64,000 bases of DNA from Thermopolyspora flexuosa (GTDB lineage: Bacteria > Actinomycetota > Actinomycetes > Streptosporangiales > Streptosporangiaceae), in contig NZ_VFPQ01000001.1 in NCBI RefSeq assembly GCF_006716785.1, positions 3,720,001-3,784,000 of the forward strand. Reading direction: 5' to 3'. Positions 8,346-15,710 of this stretch are shown here, piece after piece; position 1 is the stretch's first letter, and each line of letters starts with the position of its first letter. The notes below the pieces were generated by a model. The model ran no database searches, was not told where the DNA came from, and was given only the letters and a program-made list of their open reading frames with translations. The translations under genes and the position numbers were made by a program.

Positions 8346-9107
8346 ATGAGCCTGTTCTCGGTCGAAGGAAAGACGGTCGTCGTCACGGGCGGATCCCGCG
8401 GCATCGGCAGGATGATCGCCCAGGGGTTCGTCACGGCCGGCGCCCGCGTCTACATCGCCTCCCGCAAGACCGCCGAGCTGGAGAAGACCGCGGCCGAACT
8501 CGGCTGCACCGCGATCACCGCGGACCTGTCCACCCGCGAGGGCATCGAGACGCTGGTGTCGGCGGTCTCGGCGCAGGAGGACCGCCTGGACGTGCTGGTG
8601 AACAACGCGGGCGCGGTCTGGGGCGCGCCGCTCGAGGACTACCCCGAGTCCGGGTTCGACAAGGTCTACGCGCTCAACGTCAAGGCCGTGTTCTACCTGA
8701 CCGTCCGGTTCCTCCCGCTGCTGCGCGCGGCGGCGAGCCCGGACGACCCGGCCCGTGTGATCAACATCGGCTCGGTGGACGGCATCCGGGTGCCGGAGAT
8801 GGAGAACTACGCCTACTCCGCGGCGAAGGCGGCGGTGCACCAGCTCACCCGCCACCTGGCGGGCCGGCTCGCCCCCGAGCGCATCACCGTGAACGCGATC
8901 GCGCCCGGCCCGTTCGAGTCGAAGATGATGGCCTTCGCCCTGAACGACCCGAAGATGCGCGCCGAGATCGAGGCGGCGATCCCGCTCGGCCGGATCGGCC
9001 GGCCCGAGGACGTGGCCGGGGCCGCCATCTACCTCTCCTCCCGGGCGGGCGCCTACCTCACCGGGGCCGTGATCCCGGTGGACGGCGGCATCACCGCCAA
9101 GGCCTGA
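8346..9107 (+). CDS. SDR family oxidoreductase (FabG/RhlG-like)
   Basis: 253-residue classical short-chain dehydrogenase/reductase using NAD(P)(H). Visible motifs: TGGSRGIG (cofactor loop, about residues 14-21), NNAG (about 85-88), catalytic Ser in NIGSVDG, and the catalytic pair in YSAAK (YxxxK), then NAIAPGPFESKM and the C-terminal GAVIPVDGGI. The Arg in the GSR-GIG turn and SRK after strand 2 suggest NADPH preference. The substrate is not identifiable; 3-oxoacyl carrier reduction is one possibility. ATG 8346 begins MSLFSVEGKTVVVTGG, with no strong ribosome site, and an ATG seven codons... further upstream is not needed for the fold. Probably controlled through the palindrome at 8296-8309. 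Convergent with the GH3 gene. Confidence 0.88.
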   Translation: MSLFSVEGKTVVVTGGSRGIGRMIAQGFVTAGARVYIASRKTAELEKTAAELGCTAITADLSTREGIETLVSAVSAQEDRLDVLVNNAGAVWGAPLEDYPESGFDKVYALNVKAVFYLTVRFLPLLRAAASPDDPARVINIGSVDGIRVPEMENYAYSAAKAAVHQLTRHLAGRLAPERITVNAIAPGPFESKMMAFALNDPKMRAEIEAAIPLGRIGRPEDVAGAAIYLSSRAGAYLTGAVIPVDGGITAKA

Positions 9108-9128
9108 CCCGCCGCTCGGGCCAGGGCG

Positions 9129-9169
9129 GGGCCCGCGCCCGCGTACCCCCGAGACGCGGGCGCGGGCCC
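9129..9169. terminator. Bidirectional hairpin terminator between convergent genes
   Basis: Perfect 16-bp G+C stem: 9129-9144 pairs with 9154-9169 around a 9-base loop. It lies between the stops of the SDR gene (9107) and the GH3 gene (9177). There is no T tract, as is common for actinobacterial terminators. Confidence 0.7.
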
Positions 9170-9176
9170 GTCCGGC

Positions 9177-10715
9177 CTACGGCGCCAGCCCGGCGAGCAC
9201 CTCGGCGGCGGCCTGGCCGCAGACCCGCGCCGAGCCGTGGGTGGCGATGTGCACCGCCCCCCGGTCGGTACGGCCGGGCAGCCCCATCTCGACCACGATC
9301 GCGTCGGGCCGGGCCGCGAGCAGCCGGTCGATCGCCTCCGCCAGCCAGCGGTGCCGGTCGGCGTACCGGGCGACGATCACCAGCGGGCGCCCGGCCGCCT
9401 CGGCCAGCGCGGCGTCGAGCTCGGCCGCGCCGGGCACCTGGCCGTCGCGCTCGGCGAACCGCGCCACCGTGGTGCCGGGCAGCAGCCTGCCGAGCGGCTC
9501 GCCCACCCCCCACGGGGTGTGCCGGTCGCTGGCGAGCGAGAGCTGCGGCGTCATCTCGATCACGTGCGGCGGCGCGGCGAGCGGCAGGGCGGCCGGGTCG
9601 CGCCGGGTGATCCGGATCGCGCGCCGGGCCACGTGCAGGCCGATCGGCACGCCCTCCGGCAGCTCCACGGCCGGCTTCCCCGCATCCGCGGCGGGCCGCG
9701 CGGTCGCGGGCCAGGCGGCGAGCCGCCGCATGCGCTCGGCGGCCTCGGCGAGCCGCTGCTCGGGCAGCACCCCCTCGGCGACCGCCCCGGCGATCGTCTG
9801 CCGGATCTCCTCGACGATCCGCTCGTCGTCGTGCTCGCCGCCGACGCAGATCCCGTCCGCGCCCGCGGCGATCGCCCGCATCGCCGCGCCGGGGATGCCG
9901 TACCGGTCGGCGACGGCCGCCATCTCGATGCCGTCGGTGATCACCGGCCCGTCGAAGCGCAGCTCGTGCCGGAGCAGGTCGCCGAGGATCTTCGGGCTGA
10001 GCGTGGCCGGGTACGCCTCGTCGTACGCGGTCACCACGAGGTGGCCGGTCATGATCGCGGCCACCCCCTCCTCGATCGCGGCGCGGAACGGCAGCAGCTC
10101 CACCTCGGCGAGCTCCTCGCGGCTGCCGCTCACCAGCGGCACGCCGAGGTGGGAGTCGACGTTGGTGTCGCCGTGGCCGGGGAAGTGCTTGGCGCACGCG
10201 GCCACCCCGGCCGACTGCAGGCCGCGGATCCAGGCGGCGGTGTGCCGGGCCACCAGGCGCGCGTCCGCGCCGAACGAGCGCAGCCCGATCACCGGGTTGT
10301 CCGGGTTGGAGTTGACGTCGGCGGCCGGGGCGAAGTCGATGGTCACCCCGATCTCGGCGAGCGCCCGGCCGAGGTCGCGGGCGAGCTCCTCGGTGAGCGC
10401 GACGTCGTCGACCACGCCGAGGGCGTAGTTGCCCGGCCGGGAACTGCCGGTGGCCGCCTCCAGCCGGGTGACCTCGCCCGACTCCTCGTCGATCCCGATG
10501 ATCACGTCCGGCCGCTCGGCGCGCAGCGCCGCGGTCAGCCGTGCCGTCTGCTCGGGATCGCCGATGTTGCGGGAGAACAGCACCACGCCGGCGAGGCCCT
10601 CGGCGAGCCTGCGGCGTACCCAGTCCGGCGGCTCCCGGCCCGGGAACCCGGGCAGGATGACCGCGTCGGCGAGTCGGAGCAGGGCGGGGTCACGGCTGGT
10701 GGCATCCTTGGGCAT
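9177..10715 (-). CDS. Glycoside hydrolase family 3, beta-N-acetylhexosaminidase (NagZ-like)
   Basis: 512 residues. The N-terminal TIM barrel of GH3 is complete: GVVLFSRNIGDPEQ, IGIDEESGEVTRL, DFAPAADVNSNPDNPVIGLRSFG, and the hallmark KHFPGHGDTNVDSHLGVP (about residues 175-192) of the NagZ subgroup, whose His-Asp dyad is the acid/base. The nucleophile aspartate is in VITDGIEMAAV. A C-terminal domain of about 170 residues follows, as in two-domain actinobacterial members. No signal peptide is seen, so it should act in the cytoplasm on imported GlcNAc-containing oligosaccharides or muropeptides. A ROK-type palindrome sits immediately upstream. It fits the nearby ngcEFG uptake genes. Confidence 0.9.
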   Translation of the reverse strand: MPKDATSRDPALLRLADAVILPGFPGREPPDWVRRRLAEGLAGVVLFSRNIGDPEQTARLTAALRAERPDVIIGIDEESGEVTRLEAATGSSRPGNYALGVVDDVALTEELARDLGRALAEIGVTIDFAPAADVNSNPDNPVIGLRSFGADARLVARHTAAWIRGLQSAGVAACAKHFPGHGDTNVDSHLGVPLVSGSREELAEVELLPFRAAIEEGVAAIMTGHLVVTAYDEAYPATLSPKILGDLLRHELRFDGPVITDGIEMAAVADRYGIPGAAMRAIAAGADGICVGGEHDDERIVEEIRQTIAGAVAEGVLPEQRLAEAAERMRRLAAWPATARPAADAGKPAVELPEGVPIGLHVARRAIRITRRDPAALPLAAPPHVIEMTPQLSLASDRHTPWGVGEPLGRLLPGTTVARFAERDGQVPGAAELDAALAEAAGRPLVIVARYADRHRWLAEAIDRLLAARPDAIVVEMGLPGRTDRGAVHIATHGSARVCGQAAAEVLAGLAP

Positions 10716-10728
10716 GCCGCCAATCTAA

Positions 10729-10743
10729 TAGGAAACTTTCCTA
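10729..10743 (-). promoter_or_regulatory. ROK-type operator palindrome upstream of GH3 gene
   Basis: Perfect 15-base palindrome TAGGAAAGTTTCCTA (minus strand) beginning 14 bases before the GH3 start codon. A TATTAG -10-like element overlaps its 3' end, so bound repressor should block initiation. This A+T-rich half-site pattern is the type bound by ROK-family sugar repressors. No ROK gene is present in the window. Confidence 0.55.
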
Positions 10744-10761
10744 ACTGCTAGTCCCGCACCC

Positions 10762-12168
10762 TCAGGCGTCCGCCCTTTTGAGACGGCCGTCGACCACCGA
10801 GAAACGGGCCACCGTGCGCACCGGCGCCCCCGGCCGGTCCACGTGGTCGACGACCCGGTACTCGGCGGTGAAGCTCTCCCCGTCCGCCTCGCACCACACG
10901 TACCCCCGGTGCCCGTCGAAGAACTTGATGTGCGGGTTGAGCCGCAGCACCGCGTCGACGTCGGTCTCCGGCGGCGCGCTCGTCACCGAGCTGCCGACGA
11001 ACTCCACCCCGACCGAGGGCGAGGCCGGGTCGGCGAAGTCGGTGAGCACCTCGGCCGCCCAGTGGTTGTGCACGTCCCCGCTGATCACGACGAGGTTCGG
11101 CCTCCCGGAGGCGCGCACCGCGTCGACGATGCGGGTGCGCTCGGCCGCGAAGGCGTCCCAGGCGTCGGCGCTCGTCCGGTTGCCGGCGAACAGGCGGCGG
11201 GAGAAGAACAACGGCTCGGCGACCACCCGCCACCGGGCCTGCGACTCGGCGAGCCGGGTGAGCAGCCACCGCTCCTGGTCCGCGCCGAGCATCGAGGTCT
11301 TGGTGCGGTACTGCCGGGAGTCGAGCAGCAGCAGGTCGGCGACCTTGCCGTACGGCCGCCACCGGTACATCTGCAGCGCGTCGCCGGACGGGCGCACCCG
11401 CAGCGGGAGGTGCTCCCAGTAGGCCTGGTACGCGGCGGTACGGCGGCGCAGGAACGCGGCCGGGTCCGAGCCGTCGCCGGGCAGCTTCCCGGCGTAGTCG
11501 TTCTTCACCTCGTGGTCGTCCCAGATCGTCACCCACGGCGCGGCGGCGTGCGCGGCCTGCAGGTCGGGGTCGGACTTGATGCGCGCGTACCGGTTGCGGT
11601 AGGCGGGCAGCGTCTTGCACTCGGCCTCCGGCGGCTCCAGCTTGCGCACGTACCGCCCGGGGGCGGGATTGGCGGGCTTGCCGTACTCGTAGATGTAGTC
11701 GCCGAGGTGGACGACGAGGTCCGGCCGCTGCTGGGCGATGTGCCGGTAGACGGTGTAGTACCCGTGCTCGTAGCGCTGGCAGGAGACGAACGCGAAGCGC
11801 AGCGGCGTGTCCGCGTCCCGGGCCGGCGCGGTCCGGGTACGGCCCACCGGGCTGGTGGTGTCCGCGAACGGCGCGCCGACGCGGAACCGGTAGAAGTACT
11901 CGGTGCCCGGCCGCAGCCCGTCCACCTTCACGTGCACGCTGTGCGCGTGGGCCGGGGTGGCGGTCGCGGTGCCCTCGGCGGCGATCCGGGTGAACCGCTC
12001 GTCCTCGGCCACCTGCCAGCGCACCTTGACGTTCTGGTTCGGCATGCCGCCGGGCACGGAGGCGCGGCTGAGCGGCTCGGGGGCGAGCCGGGTCCAGATG
12101 ATGACGCCGTCCGGCAGCGGTTCTCCGGATGCGACGCCCAGGGTGAATGGATTCGACAACTTCGCCAT
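10762..12168 (-). CDS. PhoD-like alkaline phosphatase/phosphodiesterase, no visible signal peptide
   Basis: 468 residues. N-terminal PhoD domain (NPFTLGVASGEPLPDGVIIWTRLAP) followed by the metallophosphatase domain: VSCQRYEHGYYTVYRHI, VHLGDYIYEYG, WVTIWDDHEVKNDYAG and VISGDVHNHWAAEV supply the metal ligands of the family. Most PhoD proteins begin with a twin-arginine signal; here neither the chosen ATG (12168, GGGGAC upstream) nor the 18-codon extension to 12222 contains an RR motif or a hydrophobic helix. It is therefore either cytoplasmic or has lost export. It lies 46 bases upstream of the GH3 gene on the same strand. Confidence 0.88.
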   Translation of the reverse strand: MAKLSNPFTLGVASGEPLPDGVIIWTRLAPEPLSRASVPGGMPNQNVKVRWQVAEDERFTRIAAEGTATATPAHAHSVHVKVDGLRPGTEYFYRFRVGAPFADTTSPVGRTRTAPARDADTPLRFAFVSCQRYEHGYYTVYRHIAQQRPDLVVHLGDYIYEYGKPANPAPGRYVRKLEPPEAECKTLPAYRNRYARIKSDPDLQAAHAAAPWVTIWDDHEVKNDYAGKLPGDGSDPAAFLRRRTAAYQAYWEHLPLRVRPSGDALQMYRWRPYGKVADLLLLDSRQYRTKTSMLGADQERWLLTRLAESQARWRVVAEPLFFSRRLFAGNRTSADAWDAFAAERTRIVDAVRASGRPNLVVISGDVHNHWAAEVLTDFADPASPSVGVEFVGSSVTSAPPETDVDAVLRLNPHIKFFDGHRGYVWCEADGESFTAEYRVVDHVDRPGAPVRTVARFSVVDGRLKRADA

Positions 12169-12232
12169 GTCCCCGATCCTGCACAAATCACATCGCCCGG
12201 GCGCCCGGTTCCCGGGGATCACTCATTTACCA

Positions 12233-12270
12233 GGGGTGAATAAAGGGACACCGCACCCGATTTTCACCCC
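12233..12270. promoter_or_regulatory. Inverted repeat between divergent phoD-like and tetR genes
   Basis: GGGGTGAA (12233-12240) and TTCACCCC (12263-12270) are perfect complements 22 bases apart, in the divergent region upstream of the TetR gene at 12308. It could be a paired operator half-site arrangement; the role is inferred from place only. Confidence 0.3.
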
Positions 12271-12307
12271 GACGGTCAGGTGAACGCCGGATTGCGCAAG
12301 GCTCATA

Positions 12308-13078
12308 ATGGAGGGCGTGAAAATCGGCGATAACCCGGGCGACACCGCAACCACCGAGGACGGCCCGCCCGAACGCGGCGCCGTCGACGAACGGCACGAG
12401 TGGCGCCGGGCGTCCCGGCGGCGCGCGACGCGCCGGGGCACGCGACCGGCGGACGGATCCGGCCGACGCGAGTACCTCGTGAAACTAGCCGCGGAGATTT
12501 TCGCGCGGAAGGGATTCCAGGCGACCACGGTCCGGGAGATCGCCAGGGAGGCGGGCATCCTCTCCGGCAGCCTCTACCACCACTTCGACTCCAAGGAGTC
12601 GATCGTGGACGAGGTGCTGTCGACGTTCCTGAGGGACCTGCTCGCCCGCTACCGGGCCGTGCTCGACGCCGGGGGCGAGCCGCGCGAGGTGGTCGCCGCG
12701 ATGGTGCGCATCGGCTTCGAGGCGCTGGTGCCGCACCGCGCCGCGATCACCGTGATGCAGAACGACTGGAACTACCTGCGCTCGCTGCCCGGCGACCGCT
12801 TCGGCTACCTGGTCGCGGCCGAGGAGGAGGTCGAGCGCATGTGGGTGGAGCAGATCAGGCGCGGCCAGGCCGAGGGGCAGTTCCGCACCGACGTCGACCC
12901 CAAGCTCACCTACCGGATGATCCGCGACACGATCTGGGTGACCGTGCGCTGGTTCCGGCCCGACGGGCCGCTCGACGCGGCCGCGCTCGCCGACAACTTC
13001 ATCGCGATCCTGTTCGACGGCCTGGCCGCCGGTCACCGGGCCGCGCACGCGACCGCCGCGACCGGCCGGGGCGGATGA
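12308..13078 (+). CDS. TetR family regulator, KstR2-like
   Basis: 256 residues. A 55-residue basic, disordered N-terminal extension precedes the TetR helix-turn-helix (EYLVKLAAEIFARKGFQATTVREIA, then AGILSGSLYHHFDSKESIVDEVL). The effector domain, including MWVEQIRRGQAEGQF, DPKLTYRMIRDTIWVTVRWFRPDGPL and a hydrophobic last helix, resembles KstR2 of mycobacteria, which senses a CoA thioester from sterol ring degradation. No sterol-degradation genes are nearby, so the ligand may differ. ATG 12308 has AAGG upstream; a shorter start would remove part of the tail. Its stop overlaps the next start (ATGA), so the two genes are translationally coupled. Confidence 0.85.
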   Translation: MEGVKIGDNPGDTATTEDGPPERGAVDERHEWRRASRRRATRRGTRPADGSGRREYLVKLAAEIFARKGFQATTVREIAREAGILSGSLYHHFDSKESIVDEVLSTFLRDLLARYRAVLDAGGEPREVVAAMVRIGFEALVPHRAAITVMQNDWNYLRSLPGDRFGYLVAAEEEVERMWVEQIRRGQAEGQFRTDVDPKLTYRMIRDTIWVTVRWFRPDGPLDAAALADNFIAILFDGLAAGHRAAHATAATGRGG

Positions 13079-13758
13079 CCCCGCTGCAGAAGGCCGTGCG
13101 GGAGGCGCTGCAGGAGGTCGCCGACCCCGCCAAGGCCCCGGTGATGCAGGCGTACATGAAGTCGGCCATGCCGTTCCTCGGGGTGCAGGCCGGGCCGCGT
13201 CGCGCCGCGCTGCGCGCGGTCTTCGCCGAGCACCGCATCGAGTCCGCGCCCGAGTGGCGGCGGGCGGTGCTCGCGCTGTGGCGGGAGGCCGAGTACCGCG
13301 AGGAGCGGTACGCCGCGATCGAGTTGTCCGGGTTCCGCTACTACCGGCGCTTCCAGACGCTCTACACGGTGCCGATGTACGAGGAGATGATCGTCACCGG
13401 GGCGTGGTGGGACCTGGTCGACGACATCGCGATCCGCCGCATCGGCCCGCTGCTGCGCGCCTACCCGGACACGATGCGGCCGCTCATGCTGGAGTGGGCG
13501 CACGACCCCGACCTGTGGAAGCGCCGCACCGCGATCCTCTGCCAGAACAAGTTCGGCCGCGACACCGACACCGGGCTGCTGTACGCGTGCATCGAGCCGA
13601 GCCTGTCCGACGTGGACTTCTTCGCCCGCAAGGCGATCGGGTGGGCGCTGCGCGAGTACGCCAAGGTCAACCCGGACGAGGTCGTCCGGTACGTCAACGC
13701 CACGGGCATCACCGGGCTGAGCCGCCGCGAGGCGCTGAAGAACCTGCCCGTGGACTGA
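13075..13758 (+). CDS. AlkD-type DNA alkylation repair glycosylase
   Basis: 227 residues of HEAT-like helices. AlkD enzymes excise positively charged alkylated bases such as 3-methyladenine and 7-methylguanine without base flipping. The residues that line the active site of Bacillus cereus AlkD (Trp109, Asp113, Arg148, Trp187) correspond to Trp112, Asp116, Arg151 and Trp190 here, with identical spacing, in the contexts GAWWDLVDD, KRRTAI and IGWALREY. The start ATG overlaps the TetR stop by four bases. Coupling a base-excision enzyme to a KstR2-like regulator is unusual; either the regulator controls both or the overlap is only compaction. Confidence 0.88.
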   Translation: MTPLQKAVREALQEVADPAKAPVMQAYMKSAMPFLGVQAGPRRAALRAVFAEHRIESAPEWRRAVLALWREAEYREERYAAIELSGFRYYRRFQTLYTVPMYEEMIVTGAWWDLVDDIAIRRIGPLLRAYPDTMRPLMLEWAHDPDLWKRRTAILCQNKFGRDTDTGLLYACIEPSLSDVDFFARKAIGWALREYAKVNPDEVVRYVNATGITGLSRREALKNLPVD

Positions 13759-13781
13759 CGGGGCCGTGCCGTACCGGAGAG

Positions 13782-13813
13782 GCGCCGGGCGACGTGGTGA
13801 CGCCGCCCGGCGC
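13782..13813. terminator. Hairpin between convergent alkD-type and ngcG genes
   Basis: GCGCCGGGCG (13782-13791) pairs perfectly with CGCCCGGCGC (13804-13813) around a 12-base loop, between the two stop codons. No T tract. Probably terminates in both directions. Confidence 0.55.
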
Positions 13814-13858
13814 ATGCCCCCGTAGGCCGCGGTACGGCCGGCCCTGCCCGCCTGGGCG

Positions 13859-14773
13859 CTACTTCAGCGCGCCCGCGGTGAGCCCGGCCTGGATCTGCCG
13901 CTGGAACACCGTGTAGATGATGATCATCGGCAGGATCGCCATGCTCAGCGCGGCGAACAGCGCCGACCAGTCGGCGTCGTAGCCGGCCGCGGTGGAGATG
14001 CTCGCGATGCCCTGGGTGAGCACCCACTTGTCCCGGGCCTCGCCGCTGAGCAGCACGAGCGGAAGCTGGTACTGGTTCCACTGCCCGAGCACGTTGAAGA
14101 TCGTCACGCTGACGATGCCGGGCCGGGCCATCGGCAGCATGATCTGGAAGAACACCCGGGTGTGCGAGGCGCCGTCCACGAACGCCGCCTCCGCCACCGC
14201 GGTCGGCAGCGTGCGGAAGAACGCGGCGAGGAAGAACACCGTGAACGGCAGCGAGTAGGCGATGTAGACGAGGATGAGCCCGCCGTGCGTGTTGAGCCCG
14301 ATGAACTGGCCGATCAGCGGCAGCTGCCCCATGTTCTGCACCACGAAGAACAGCGGGGTGAGCGCCAGGTAGACCGGGAACGCCAGCCCGGACACGAACA
14401 GCAGGTAGATCGCCCGGTTGCCGCGGAACCGGTAGCGGGAGAGCACGTAGGCGGCCATCGAGCCGAGCAGCATCGTGCCGAACGTGCTGCACGCCACCAC
14501 GATCACGCTGTTGAGGAAGTACTGCCCCACGTGCGCCTGTTCCCAGGCGCGGGCCCAGTTGTCGAACCGCGGCACCGCCGGGAACGTCCAGGCGCCGCTG
14601 AAGATCTCGTCCTCGCTCTTGAACGACGCGAGGAAGGTCCAGGCGAGCGGCACGACGACGAGGATCGTCCACACCACGAGCGCCACATGCGACAGGTACG
14701 ACAGCGGGCCGAGCCGTACCCGGCGCGCCTGCCGGACCTCGGCACGGGAGATGGTCATGCTGTGCGAGACCAC
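13859..14773 (-). CDS. ngcG: ABC sugar permease, NgcG-like
   Basis: About 304 residues, binding-protein-dependent permease of the carbohydrate uptake (CUT1) class, six membrane segments. The EAA loop that docks to the ATPase reads EAAFVDGASHTRVFFQIMLPMARPG (about residues 195-220). It forms the membrane channel with NgcF for import of N-acetylglucosamine/chitobiose in the assigned system. The start is uncertain: GTG 14773 has AGGGGG at a suitable distance, overlapping the ngcF stop; GTG 14782 and ATG 14758 are alternatives. It ends the rpiR-SIS-ngcEFG unit. No ATPase gene is present, so a shared MsiK-type ATPase encoded elsewhere is expected. Confidence 0.88.
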   Translation of the reverse strand: MVSHSMTISRAEVRQARRVRLGPLSYLSHVALVVWTILVVVPLAWTFLASFKSEDEIFSGAWTFPAVPRFDNWARAWEQAHVGQYFLNSVIVVACSTFGTMLLGSMAAYVLSRYRFRGNRAIYLLFVSGLAFPVYLALTPLFFVVQNMGQLPLIGQFIGLNTHGGLILVYIAYSLPFTVFFLAAFFRTLPTAVAEAAFVDGASHTRVFFQIMLPMARPGIVSVTIFNVLGQWNQYQLPLVLLSGEARDKWVLTQGIASISTAAGYDADWSALFAALSMAILPMIIIYTVFQRQIQAGLTAGALK

Positions 14774-14785
14774 GTGGGGCACCCC

Positions 14786-15691
14786 CTAGTACTCGATCCG
14801 CTCGCGGCGGGACAGCCGCAGGGCCAGCACCGCGAAGCCGATCGTGAAGAAGAACAGCACCACGCCCATCGCCGAGGCGTAGCCGAACTTGAAGTAGTCG
14901 AACGCGTTCCGGTAGATCTCCGCCGCGATCACGGTCGTGGAGTGGTCGGGCCCGCCCTGCTCGGCGGTCATCACCCACACCACGGCGAACACGTCCAGCG
15001 CGGCGATGCCGAGGTAGACCCAGCCGACCTGCACGGTGTCCCAGAGCAGCGGCAGCGTCACCCGGAAGAACATCGCGGCCCGGCCGGCCCCGTCGATCTG
15101 CGCGGCCTCGTACATCTCCTTCGGGATCGACGCCATGCCGGCGGAGAACAGCACGACGTAGAACCCGACCGCCTGCCAGATCAGCACCCCGAGCACCGAC
15201 CACAGCGCGATGTCCGGGTTGGACAGGAAGCCGATCGGCTCGAGGCCGAGGGCCATGAGCGGCCCGTTGAGCATGCCGCCCCGGTCCGGCCGGAACACCT
15301 GCTGGAACAGCACCGCGATGATGGCGACCGCGAGCACCTGCGGGAAGAAGAACACCACCTTGTAGAAGCCGGACCCGCGGATGCCGCCGACGCCGCGCCC
15401 TTCGCCGCCCACGTTGAGCAGGTAGGCGAAGAACAGCGCGATGGTGATCGTGCCCACCGGCAGCAGGATGAGCAGCAGCAGGTTGTGCCAGACCGCCTTC
15501 CAGAAGACCGCGTCGTCGAGCAGCCTGCGGAAGTTCTCCAGCCCGACGAACTGCGGGTTCGCGTTCACCCCCCGCCAGTTCGTCATCGCGATGTAGAACG
15601 CCTGCGCGTAGGGGGAGATCACGTAGACGAGGTAGAGGAGCACCGGGAACGCGAGGAACCCGATGATGAATCGCGTTCTGCCGTGGGTCAT
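14786..15691 (-). CDS. ngcF: ABC sugar permease, NgcF-like
   Basis: 301 residues, CUT1-class permease with six membrane segments beginning FIIGFLAFPVLLYLVYVI. It has the large periplasmic-type loop after the first helix (NWRGVNANPQFVGLENFRRLL) and the EAA loop YEAAQIDGAGRAAMFFRVTLPLL near residues 190-215. ATG 15691 has GGGGGAG upstream. It lies 19 bases after ngcE and its stop is within the ribosome site of ngcG, supporting a single transcript. The substrate is inferred from NgcE. Confidence 0.88.
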   Translation of the reverse strand: MTHGRTRFIIGFLAFPVLLYLVYVISPYAQAFYIAMTNWRGVNANPQFVGLENFRRLLDDAVFWKAVWHNLLLLILLPVGTITIALFFAYLLNVGGEGRGVGGIRGSGFYKVVFFFPQVLAVAIIAVLFQQVFRPDRGGMLNGPLMALGLEPIGFLSNPDIALWSVLGVLIWQAVGFYVVLFSAGMASIPKEMYEAAQIDGAGRAAMFFRVTLPLLWDTVQVGWVYLGIAALDVFAVVWVMTAEQGGPDHSTTVIAAEIYRNAFDYFKFGYASAMGVVLFFFTIGFAVLALRLSRRERIEY

Positions 15692-15710
15692 GATCTCCCC
15701 CTCGCCGTCG

